Shown piece after piece: positions 1-9,430 of a stretch of 64,000 bases of DNA. Position numbers and translations under genes: made by a program. Every line of letters begins with the position of its first letter. The stretch's first letter is position 1. The DNA is from Trametes villosa (Eukaryota; Basidiomycota; Agaricomycetes; Polyporales; Polyporaceae): positions 62,001-126,000 of the forward strand of contig PUDQ02000058.1 of assembly GCA_002964805.2 (NCBI GenBank), given 5' to 3'. Under the pieces are notes generated by a model that saw only the letters and a list, made by a program, of their open reading frames with translations, was not told the origin of the DNA and searched no databases.

Positions 1-1271
1 GACGGCATACCGGCGCTAGGCGACGCGCTGCGACGCTTCCGGCGAGCGAACGCGGGGGCGGACCTCATGATGTGGAAATCTGATGTCTCGCAAGCGTATC
101 GCCGGATGCCGGTATCCCCCTACTGGCAGATCCGCCAGGTCGTAGCCATCGACAACGACCGGCACGTGGACCGCTGCAACCTCTTCGGGGGTCGCGGTTC
201 CCTCAAAATCTGGGCGGCGTTCAACTGCTTGGTCGCGTGGATTGCCGAACACAAAGCCGGCGTCGGCGAGAAGTTCGACTACGTCGATGACGACTACGGC
301 TTTGCGCCAGTCGGCGCCGTCGAATGGTACGCGCCGTACCAGCGCTACTTCCCGACGCCCCAGGCGCGCCTGCTGTCCCTATGGGGCGAGCTTGGAGTCC
401 CGCACGAAATCCAGAAGCAACTGTACGGACCCACTCTGCCCATTATCGGGTTCGACGTCGACCCGAACGCGATGACGGTCACGTTGCCGCCCGACGGGAA
501 GAAGCGTCTCATCGATGCGATCGACGACCTTTGCGATGCCGCGCCCGGGAACCGGCGCCGCCCTCTCAGCACGTTCCAGGCCTTTACCGGCTACGCGAAC
601 TGGTCCTTCAACGTCTACCCGCTGCTCAAGCCCGCCTTATCGAACATCTACAACAAAATCGCAGGCAAGACGGACCGCCACGCCGGCGTGTACATCAACG
701 CCGCCATCGTTCGCGATCTTCAATGGTTCCGCAAGCACGTTGTCGCGTCGACCGGTGTGCACCTGCTCGACGCGAACGCGTGGACGCCGGCAAGCAGACC
801 TCCGTCGACGACGAGTTTGTACTCACCGACGCGTCGGGCCGCGGGCTCGGGGTTTATTTCCCCTGGCTTCGCCTCGGCCTGCACTGCGAACTGCCGAATG
901 AGGCCCCCACGAGCACCATCTTCTTCTTCGAGGCGCTCGCTGTGTGCGCGGCCATCCACCGCGTGCGCACGTGGCACCCTGCCGGGCGTTTCATCCGGCG
1001 GCTCGGTGTGCTGTCCGACAACTCGAACACGGTTGCCATTTTCAACTCCCTGCGCGCGTCCCCGGCGTACAACCCGATCCTGAAGAGTGCCGTCGACGTC
1101 ATGCTCGAGTGCCGACTCGACGTGCGTGTCGACCACATCGCGGGTGAGCTCAACGTCGTCGCCGACGCACTCTCGCGAGGCAAGCTCGACCTCGCCCGGG
1201 AACTCGTCCCGGGCATCACACTCCTCCCCCTAACACCCCCTCAAGACGCGCTGGGGGCTAAATCATCATGA
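1..1271 (+). pseudogene. DIRS reverse transcriptase-RNase H, 5' cut by window, one -1 frameshift
   Basis: Reading frame 1 is open from the first base and carries RT motif A (WKSDVSQAYRR, about 73-105) and the catalytic motif C YVDD (about 280-292). After LLDANAW (ending at 783) the homologous reading moves back one base into the frame ending at 1271. That frame carries RNase H motifs: TDASGRG, FFEALAV, LSDNSNT and DHIAGELNVVADALSR. No slippery heptamer is visible at the switch, so a one-base deletion (or sequence error) is more likely than programmed frameshifting. The stop TGA at 1269-1271 overlaps the ATG of the next gene (ATGA). Domain identity is secure; the cause of the frame change is inferred. 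Confidence 0.8.
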
Positions 1272-2284
1272 TCTCATCCTCCCGGCGATCCCGGCAGCCG
1301 CCACGGCAGCCGTGGTCGCGCGAGCGCCTGCTTCACGAACGCGCCATCGCGCTCGGGCACGCGCTCGACGCCAGCACGAAGCTGACATATTCCTCCGCGC
1401 TCAATAGTTATCTCAACTTCATTCATCTACACGCCTTTCCTATCGACCCCACCGCCGAGACCCTAAGCCTCTACGCCACCTACATGTGCCATCAAATCGA
1501 ACCGCGCTCCGTCGACTCTTACTTATCGGGCATCTGCAGTGAACTGGAGACTCTGTTTCCCTCGGTTCGCGCCGCCCGCTCGTCCCCCATCGTCACGCGC
1601 ACCATCAAGGGCTTCAAGCGCCTGCGAAGCAAGCCCGTCGCTCGCAAGCGCGCTCTCACCAAAGACGATCTCGCGCGCGCGGTCGCGTCCCTCTCTGCCA
1701 GCCCCAGCCACGACGACCTCTTGTTCACCGCCATCCTACTCACAGGCTTCCACGCTCTACTTCGTCTCGGCGAGCTCGTATGGCCGAACAACACCGACTT
1801 ACAATCCTACCGCAAGCTCACGCTGCGGACATCGGTCAAGGTCGGCAATGACTCTTTCGAGTTCCTCCTCCCAGCGCACAAAGGCGACAAGTTCTTCGAG
1901 GGAAACCACGTCCTCGTGAGGCGTTCGATCGAGTCCGCCGACCCTCACGCCGCTTTCATCAACTACCTCGCGTCGCGAGACTCCCGCTTCGCGCTCCAAC
2001 CCGAGCTCTGGCTACGACACGACGGCACCGTGCCGAAGAGAACGTGGTTCATGAAGCGCCTCCGTGGCGTTTTCCCCCGCGACATCTCGGGGCACTCTAT
2101 GCGTGCTGGAGGTGCTACCTCCCTGGCCGCTGCTGGTGCCCCCCCCGCGACCATCCAAGCTCTGGGCAGGTGGTCTTCGGACACCTGGCTCATCTACATC
2201 CGGAAACACCCTGCCCTCCTCAGCGCGATGCTGTGTGAGGGCCGGTCGCTTCACGACGCACCCGCCGCGCCTCGCGCGGGCTGA
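1268..2284 (+). CDS. DIRS tyrosine recombinase
   Basis: An uninterrupted 338-residue reading frame in the position expected for a DIRS recombinase. This enzyme would integrate the circular cDNA copy by site-specific recombination. The N-terminal half resembles a core-binding SAM-like helical domain (LTYSSALNSYLNF). The catalytic half shows the first Arg in LLRLGEL, then HSMRAGGATSLA, then GRWSSDTWLIYIRKH, giving an R..HxxR..W..Y tetrad in the right order. The start ATG at 1268 overlaps the RT/RNase H stop by two bases, so translation probably depends on reinitiation or a shared transcript. The tail is Ala/Pro-rich. Unlike the upstream ORF, this one looks intact. Confidence 0.88.
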   Translation: MISSSRRSRQPPRQPWSRERLLHERAIALGHALDASTKLTYSSALNSYLNFIHLHAFPIDPTAETLSLYATYMCHQIEPRSVDSYLSGICSELETLFPSVRAARSSPIVTRTIKGFKRLRSKPVARKRALTKDDLARAVASLSASPSHDDLLFTAILLTGFHALLRLGELVWPNNTDLQSYRKLTLRTSVKVGNDSFEFLLPAHKGDKFFEGNHVLVRRSIESADPHAAFINYLASRDSRFALQPELWLRHDGTVPKRTWFMKRLRGVFPRDISGHSMRAGGATSLAAAGAPPATIQALGRWSSDTWLIYIRKHPALLSAMLCEGRSLHDAPAAPRAG

Positions 2285-2471
2285 CCACGCGTCCTCAAAA
2301 AAAACGGCTTCAAGCCTTCGCCGCTGCGATCGCGCGCGCGTGCGCGCACGCACCGCAGTGCAACCTAGCTACGCTCCTCCTCACTTCTCCATCTGTCGAC
2401 TCATATCTCTTTATTTCTATTTAGTCCTGTAGCGTTTCGTGTCGGTCAATGCCAGTTGGGTGCTTCCAGGA

Positions 2472-2603
2472 CCCCCGAAAACCCCATACAGAGCTTACAT
2501 CTGAAAACACCCCCAAAAGGGCCGTTTTCGGGGGTACACGTGACCTAAGCGCCCAGGCACATTGCCTTATATAGTTAAAATTCCCTTATAAGTACCCCCG
2601 AAA
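2472..2603. repeat. Short inverted repeats downstream of the recombinase
   Basis: Three related words alternate in orientation: CCCCCGAAAAC at 2472-2482, its exact reverse complement within 2524-2534, and GTACCCCCGAAA at 2592-2603, which is the exact reverse complement of 2526-2537. They could be part of the DIRS terminal or internal complementary region. That role is inferred from position only. Confidence 0.55.
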
Positions 2604-5052
2604 GTGGGATGTAACCTCTAGGAGGATTTTCCGGGGTCCTGTGCTTCCCCCGGGCGCGCGCGCCTCGCAGGCCGCGCCGGGAAGCGCCCGAGTTAAGCCT
2701 ACCTCGCGGACTTGTAGTCGAGCTCTCCCCGCGTGCTAGGCGACCCCGAGGATTCGTCACAGCTCACAACCCACGTAGTACTCACTAAGTTTGGAGAACA
2801 GGCGTTCGCCAAGGCGACTTTCCACATGTTCATACTACACCCCTCCCGGGCACCCTCACGCAAGTTCGGCCTGAGTCTGTTCAGCAAGCAGTCCGACCGC
2901 GCAATCTTCCGGAAGGCCTACAAGTACCTGCGCATGGACTACTCTGAGAAGGCCGTGCAGGATGAAATTAATACCCCATTTCATACCGCGCGCCCGTGTG
3001 GTTTTACATCGCGCGCGGTGTGCTTTCATCTGGTTCTGTTGAAAACCAACCTCGCGCGGATGATTCCTGGGGTGTGGAAACAACACGCCGCGTGCAACAT
3101 TCCAGCAGGTCTGTCGCGCGCGCGCTCGCGGGTGAAAATCCGTTGAAATATCACCACCGGATGAAAGTCACACTCGCGAATCACGCTTTTCATACGTGTC
3201 GAAGTCGGGATTCCACGTATTTATATAAATCGTATCATACATGCGCAATATGAAGTGTACGTATGCTATTGGGCGAAACGTACCCTATAGAAGCATAAGG
3301 ACCTGCATTCAACCGGCGTTACTTCTACCAATACATGTACCGGAAATGATACGTGCAACTCACCACTGCTGACCGCGTTGACTATGGCACTGGCTGATAC
3401 CTCCATAAATCGAGTACTCACCGTTGTAGCACATCCTTAGCTCCACATGCGCATGAGGGAGGACCTTATGCGAGAAACGCACCTGCTAGTCGCCTATAGA
3501 ACACCGAGGCGCTCCGGGTAGTGGTGAACCTCCTTGACGGACATAGAGCTCATAGACAACACAAACATGCGGGATTTTGAATGACAGTGGCGAGAGGCGG
3601 TCAAAGCTAGAGATGGGAGACACAGCTGAGATGATGGATGAAGGCAACGAAGGTTTGCAGGCGTGAACCAAGCGTGAACGCAGGAAAAGGTTTCTAGACG
3701 CCCTATTGTGGCGTATGACGTCAGCGCCCCCAACAGCACCCCAAGCCCTTAGACGATTCCGCACGGCCGAGGCGTTGACACTCAACCTCCCTCTGGATTA
3801 AAATCAGATGAGTGAAAATCATACATTATTTATCCTAACCCGCAATTCATCCGCCGATGTGGTGAAATCGCCGATTCAGCATCGCGCCGGGTGGAATTCA
3901 CACGCGCGGACCTGCACAGTGCTACCTCGCACGGGCACGGTTCAGGCCCCGCTTCGCGGCTCCTGGTACCGGCCTCGATGGGCGAGGCGAGGAGGTCCTC
4001 CTAGTATTGCAGCCCATAAGATGGCGAGACATGGTCTTGAACCTGGTCGGAATCTGGATCGAGTGCCAGGTCCCTGCAGAGTATCCCGGCCGCATGGATG
4101 TAAGTATGTCAAAGGTAATGCATCTCCTGCGACTTCCGACGACTACGTTCCTGATACTGAAACATCTACATATAGCTCCAAAGGATACAGCGACAGGCGA
4201 CGGAGCCATAATAGCTGCGCATGATCTCGTCCTCGTCATTCTGCTGGCGTATCAGCGGATACTACCTGTTTGCACCCCGCGTACGAGCACAGGCAACTTC
4301 CACATCCTGACAGAAATAAGTGCGTTATTCTTGTGTTGATACAAAGGGAACAGTCAATCTGTTCAATCAAACATCTATGTATAGAACATCTCAATATGAA
4401 GCTGCTCAGTGTTCGCAGCAGCTCCGGCGATCGCGCGGTATCGAACTGCACTCCGACTGCGCTATTCCCGTGCGGTGCCAAAGGAACGTCCATTTTCGTA
4501 CCAAACGGAAGAATAACAGCACGTAGACTAGAGGTGGCACCGGAGCCCGACGCTACAATAGATACGGTGGTGGCAGTAATTGCGCTATGTATGAACATCC
4601 ATGCTGTCGTGAAGAAAGTTCAGGCCCGCACTGCGGAGGACGTCCAGACTCCTCTAGAGCCCCGGCGGCCGTCGAGCGCAGCGGGGCGTCTACGAACGAC
4701 CAAAACGCGAACGTGAAGTGTCCTGAGGGATGGCTGTCACTGTACATATTACATGCTCACTATCCTGGATGCGGGCGTAGCGAGACAACTGCGGTGGGTG
4801 CGGCGGCGGTCGTGTGGCGGAGGACGGGGGGCGTGGCGAGTACGGCAGACGACTAGATCTCCAAGCACCGGGCTTTGTGAACACGGTGGGTATATTCTGA
4901 GTATCGTAGATGAGGAGCGTAGACGATGTGCAGCGACGAGCAGGCGCCGGGTGTAGGAGAGATGCCACGAGGGGAATGTGCGGATAAGAAAAGAAGTCCA
5001 GGAGGTAGCTGTGAGGGGCATCTCGACTCTACACACCCGCGCGCGGTGGCGA
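2604..5052. other. Gene-poor stretch, possible transposon relics
   Basis: No confident gene. The stretch holds GC-rich CG-repeat patches near 2650-2700 and 2980-3130 (including short inverted CCGCGCGC/GCGCGCGG words) alternating with AT-richer sequence. An open frame at 2733-3146 (+) and overlapping frames on both strands at 4236-4716 have no recognisable domain. The right end is the 3' flank of the Cps1-like gene. Confidence 0.5.
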
Positions 5053-6775
5053 TCACCGCGCATACCCTGCCTGCATCTCCACAGGAGGCTGCTGGTAGTA
5101 CTGCTGTTGTGGTGGCGGGTTGGGGGAGTAAGGCTGTTGGGGGTACTGCTGTTGGGGGTAACTGGGGGTGTCCGGGAGCTTCTCCACGTAACCCGCACCG
5201 CCTGTCCCCGCGTCCGCCGCCGCAGTGGCTGCCCGAGCATCACCGATACCCGCACGAGTACCCCAACCGGTCTAGTAGAGTTAGGTCAGTTAGAGGTAAT
5301 GTGTCATAGCGGCAGAGAATACATACCTCGTGAAGCGTCAGTAGTGCGTAAATCTTCATGATGGAGAAGTAGTAGCCGAATAGGATGAAGGCGGGTACGT
5401 GGATGATATCTTGTGGCCGGTACCATAGATGGGGAAGGAGCTTCGCCGTCCGGGTAGCGAACAACCATACGAAGTAGCTGATCACGACATTCCTGCAGAG
5501 ACGCTCAGCACTAAACCCCGCAGTCGGTGTTAGACGCCACTCACCACCAAGGCAGATGGAAGCCGCCCTTCTCGACGGGGATTGTCGACTTGTACACCAC
5601 CAGAGCGACCAAGACCGGTCCCGCGAGCAGCGTGAACGGGTTAAACAGCTTGTCAACCTGAAACGATATGATCAGCGCCGGCCGAATTCGCCAAGTATGA
5701 TGAGCGCCTACCATCGTGTAGGCGACGTAAGGGTGCGACGTCCAGATGTGCCGCTCCGTGAAGAGCGAACGCAAATCTGATCGCCAGGTGTTACGCGTCC
5801 ACCGCAGTACCTGCTTCAAAAACCGCCAGTTGGGCTTCATCGTACTGAGCAGCTCGGCCTCCTTGCAGCATTGGACGTAGGTGCTCCAGCCGTGGCTGAC
5901 CATCCATCGCGTGAGGAACTTGTCGTCGCCGGAGTTTAGCTGGTACTTCCCCAGCCAGTAGTCGTGCGTGAAGCCGTGGAGGAACTCCGGATCCTTCAAG
6001 ATGACGGTCCGGTAGGCAGCAGTACGGCCGGAGAGACAGGGAAGACCGCCGTCGATATGGGTAGACGAGGCGATCTCGATGTTCCGGATCGAGAGACGGA
6101 AGGCGGCGAGAACCTCCCAGACCGTCATGCGGTTGCCGACGGGCTGAACACGCTGCGAAGTACCGACACCACCGACCTTCTGGTCCTCGAAGCACGCGAG
6201 GACGTACGGGAGGAGGGTAGGGGGCCAGATGGCGTCGTCGTCGGCGAAGACGATGATGTCGGTCGTGGTGTTTTTGATGCCGTGGGACATCTGGAGGCGT
6301 TTGTTGGCGAAGGGGACGGTCAGGACGCGGATGCGCTCGGGGTCGACCTGGTTGGCAAGGTCCTGCAGGGGGCCAAGCATTTTCTCCTCGGTGATGATGA
6401 GAATCTCCTTGGGCTTGCCGACAAGCCAGCTGTGGGCGGCCTCCTTGAACTCCTCGCCGGCGTCGATGGTGGGGACGATGATCGTGACATCTTCCTCGGC
6501 GATGTAGGTCGGGTTCTCAGGTAGGGGGACGGGGCGGTAGGTGAGTGATGCGGCTATACGTATTAGGTACCACAAGTATCGATAGAAGCTGGACGGGAGT
6601 TAGCAAACGGGTTCGCTGGTGATTGCGAGCGGGCGACGCGCGTACCCAATGACCCCGAATGGTACAACTGGGAGGAGGTGCGTCAATTAAGGTCGAACTT
6701 GGGCCCGACGTGAAGCAGGCTGGGTGAGACAAGGGACTCACAGACTGGGAAGTGGTCCGAGGTCAACCGGAGCAT
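5053..6775 (-). CDS. CPS1: GT2 polysaccharide synthase, Cps1-like
   Basis: Processive family-2 glycosyltransferase of the basidiomycete Cps1/hyaluronan-synthase-like group, expected in the plasma membrane making a cell-surface polysaccharide. Exons: 6742-6775, 6646-6667 (22 nt), 5545-6588, 5327-5492, 5053-5271; 494 residues. The second exon was found because it alone restores frame between ATG and FYRYLWYL, with good splice sites on both sides. Catalytic signature: FADDDAIWPP (about 134-143), GDDKF (about 239-243) and QVLRW (about 278-282), i.e. D,D,D,QxxRW. Hydrophobic segments lie at the N-terminus and in the last third. A Pro/Gln/Tyr-rich tail (QQQYPQQPYSP) follows WGTR and is presumably cytosolic. 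The sugar product cannot be told from sequence. Confidence 0.92.
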
Positions 6776-7787
6776 GGTGCGACCACCCGCAGGTCGTGGC
6801 GGGACAAAACAGCAGAAGGAATAAAAGAGCGGGCGGGTTGGGGGGGACGGCGGGGACGATGCGGAGGGGGTCGCAGCGCGGCGACGACGACGGCGTTGGG
6901 CAAGCCTCTCACCCGCCGACTTGCACCTTACCCTCCGCCAGCCGCAGCGCTAAAAGCGGAGTCCCAATCTCCAGCAATGCTCGCAGCCTCGCCCAATCTC
7001 CGCCCAGCCTCCCCCTGATCCGAGCTCGGCACCCGCCCTTTCTCGGCGCAAACCCCGTCCCCGGTGACGCCGGCTCGCCCGCCCGCTGCTGTCCTGTCTC
7101 AGCTGTTCGCCCCCGCCCACCCACCCGCGGACAGCCCTTGACAGCCTCGCTGCACTCCTCCTCCTGCCCGAGCACCAGGAGCTCTTGGCGCAGGCGTCAC
7201 CGGTGCCTACTCCGGCTGTGCCTGCACGCATGCAACGCAGAGCATCATGACGATGCGCCTCGTCCGTCTCTCGTCCTGTGGAGCATCTCCGTTCCGGCGC
7301 CGGCGCCGGCGCCCACGAGCAATTCCATCATCATGAGCATTCCGCAGTCCGCCTGGAAACGAACAGCTGGAATTTGACGGAGCGAGCGCCGTCCGCTCAA
7401 GACGCCGTCTATCGTTTACTGCGATACCGTCGTATTCTTAGCATTTCTTGCCCGCGGCCGCGGTACATTCCCTGGACAAGGCATATTCCGCCTGGCAATC
7501 ACTGGCGAGTAGCAACGCACACTCTCATCGAGTGTTTTCATGGGAATCGTAGGTACTGTGAGAGAAACTCAGGAAAAGACGCACACGCCGATAAACTGGT
7601 CGAGCTCCAAAGCACAGCGTGATGGCCGCCTGTGCAGGACGATGAAATTCAGCCAAGTATAAATTCACGGAGTGCGCAGCGCGTGCGCTCGCCTGCATGG
7701 TACTTACTAAATACGCTGCTCTCATGCACTGGATCACCGACGCCGCAAACATGAAGTTATCATGAACGCACTACTCGCATAAGGTGC
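6776..7787. other. Upstream region of the Cps1-like gene
   Basis: Intergenic sequence between the Cps1-like start and the tRNA. It is very GC-rich at 6830-7320, with a GGCGCC-repeat patch near 7298-7315. No TATA box and no supported gene; the open frames on both strands have no domain and low-complexity composition. Confidence 0.5.
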
Positions 7788-7791
7788 AAAA
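7788..7791 (-). terminator. Pol III terminator of tRNA-Ser
   Basis: AAAA on the plus strand reads TTTT on the tRNA strand, four bases past the discriminator position. This is the usual RNA polymerase III stop. Confidence 0.7.
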
Positions 7792-7794
7792 TGT

Positions 7795-7887
7795 CGCTGA
7801 CAGCAGGATTTGAACCTACGCGGGGAAACCCCAAGTGATACTGAGACGAATTCAAATCACTCGCCTTAACGACTCGGCCATATCAGC
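7795..7887 (-). tRNA. tRNA-Ser (anticodon UGA) with an 11-nt intron
   Basis: Reading the minus strand: acceptor GCTGATA (7881-7887) pairs with TGTCAGC (7796-7802) with one G-T pair, and the discriminator is G at 7795. The D-arm has GGCCGAGTCGTTAAGG (A box). The anticodon stem is AGTGA/TCACT. The loop would be 18 nt; removing 7840-7850 after position 37 leaves a normal 7-nt loop TTTGAAA with anticodon TGA at 7852-7854. A long variable arm with GGGG/CCCC pairing marks it as a class II (Ser) tRNA. The T-arm is GTAGG TTCAAAT CCTGC (B box). The intron position matches the canonical eukaryotic site. Read from secondary structure by eye; no covariance search was run. Confidence 0.93.
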
Positions 7888-9430
7888 TTACTCACGATTT
7901 CCTTGGGCGCATATACAATGTCAGTGGTACACAATCCTTGTCGAAAAGCATGAAAGTTCGTCATCTCAAGACCAAAAAGTTGCCCGGTTGAACCGACTCA
8001 GAGACGAAAGGCCTAGATGCTGGCGCAGACTGAGTACTATGCGCTAGACTTGGACTAGATGCATGTTTTCAACCTTTGTTGTCAACTTCGACGTTCCGAG
8101 CGGCTGTGGCCTGAAGACTGCGGTGATGGATTTGCGGTTTGAAACGACAGCCAGCGGTATGTCAAAATAGGTGTACCACCGGTGCCGCCAAGGTGCCGCT
8201 GATCTTCATGAATAACAGCCAGCGTCCAACGCTCTGCCACTTCTTGATCCACGGATCTGCGCAGCGCGCTGCACGAGCTTCGCGCGTCCACAAAAGTCTA
8301 GACGCAACAGCGGGCGGCTCTGTAGGCAGATTCAGCACATGCACGGGCGGTAACGAGAGCTCACTCAACACACGAATGGGCAAGCCAGCCTCCGGACGGC
8401 GTTGGTCGGACGAATTTGCGGTCGGCCTGCCATATGCGAGCATTGCCCCGCCCGACGAACGTGTGTGGCGCGCCAGGTCGGGATGCCGTACGTCGAGATG
8501 CACCGTTGTGCACTACGTAGGTTGGCGCGGGAGCGGCATCTACGGCGAGTGTTGCGGATGGAGCGCACCGGCGTGATGTTTTGAGGTTCTTGAGGTCGCG
8601 AAACGAGGCATCACTGCGCGTCGCCGTCGATAGTGATGGGCTAGTGTGTCTTAGATAGCCGCTTCGACACCCGCGCTACGACAGCTAGAAGATACGAGGA
8701 ACGTTTGTGGATGTCGCCCTCTGACTTCAGTGCAGCGGCAGAGTTCACGGTGGAACGAAACCCAAACGCACCTCTTGGCAGATGATCTGCGCTCGCTTGA
8801 AAAGGACAATGACGCAAGTGCGTCCGCCAAAGTTTGCGTGGGGCCCGACAGATGACAGTTTGGGAAGTAGGGCTACCACTTGGATGTCCCGAATCCGCGT
8901 ATTTCTGTCGGATAGTTTTGACTTGTGTACGCATGTCTGAGGTACCTTAGGAAGATGGGCCACAGAGCGGCATGACCGCCATTGCGCCCGGTGCTTCTGC
9001 GCGGCGTAGCTCTGGCAGGTGCGCCAGCCGCCTCCTATGAGTCGCGCGCATACGGAGCTGACCCAGCGAGCTATAGCCTGGACTGAAGCAAGAGTACGGC
9101 GGTCGGGCGAGGGATGGGTCGAGTGCGAGGCTGGAGTGGGTGGCTGTGCCTCGGTCCGGGGAAAGAGAGGGACCGCGTGCCAAGAACGGCAGGGAGAAAT
9201 TGTATGGGCGGAGGCGCCGGGCGGGGGAGGAGGCCGACTCCGACGGCTTCTGCACTTTACGGACGCCTGCTCGCCAGTCGCCGCCGGGTGGAGTCGCTGG
9301 AGTGCCCTCGACGAACGTGCGTCCCCCCGCCATCTCCCTCCGTCCGCCCCCTCCCTCCCTAGACTTATAGACTCCCGCCGGGCCCGCCAAGCCTCACTCT
9401 TTTCTCCTCTCCTCCTCACGTTCCTGCCCA
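7888..9430. other. Intergenic, upstream of the phosphate transporter
   Basis: No supported gene. The last 400 bases (about 9000-9430) are very GC-rich, and open frames there occur on both strands without domains. They probably include the promoter and 5' UTR of the transporter. No convincing TATA or phosphate-response site could be assigned. Confidence 0.5.

Larger units (their letters stand above)
1..2603 (+). mobile_element. DIRS-order (tyrosine-recombinase) retrotransposon, 3' part
   Basis: Reverse transcriptase, RNase H and a tyrosine recombinase follow each other on one strand. That order defines DIRS-type retroelements, which integrate with a recombinase instead of a DDE integrase. The 5' end lies outside the window, since the first bases are already inside the RT domain. 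The 3' limit is set provisionally at a group of short inverted repeats around 2472-2603, because DIRS elements end in inverted or split repeats; the true terminus was not proven. No LTR or poly(A) tail was seen. The copy is probably no longer autonomous because of a frameshift in RT/RNase H. Confidence 0.85.

Noticed and set aside
2733..3146. Plus-strand 137-codon frame after the DIRS element
   Set aside because: No family motif; the second half runs into CG-repeat patches, so it may be chance or an old transposon fragment.
4236..4716. Overlapping open frames on both strands that look protein-like
   Set aside because: Neither strand gives a domain, start context or splice model, and coding cannot be assigned to one strand.
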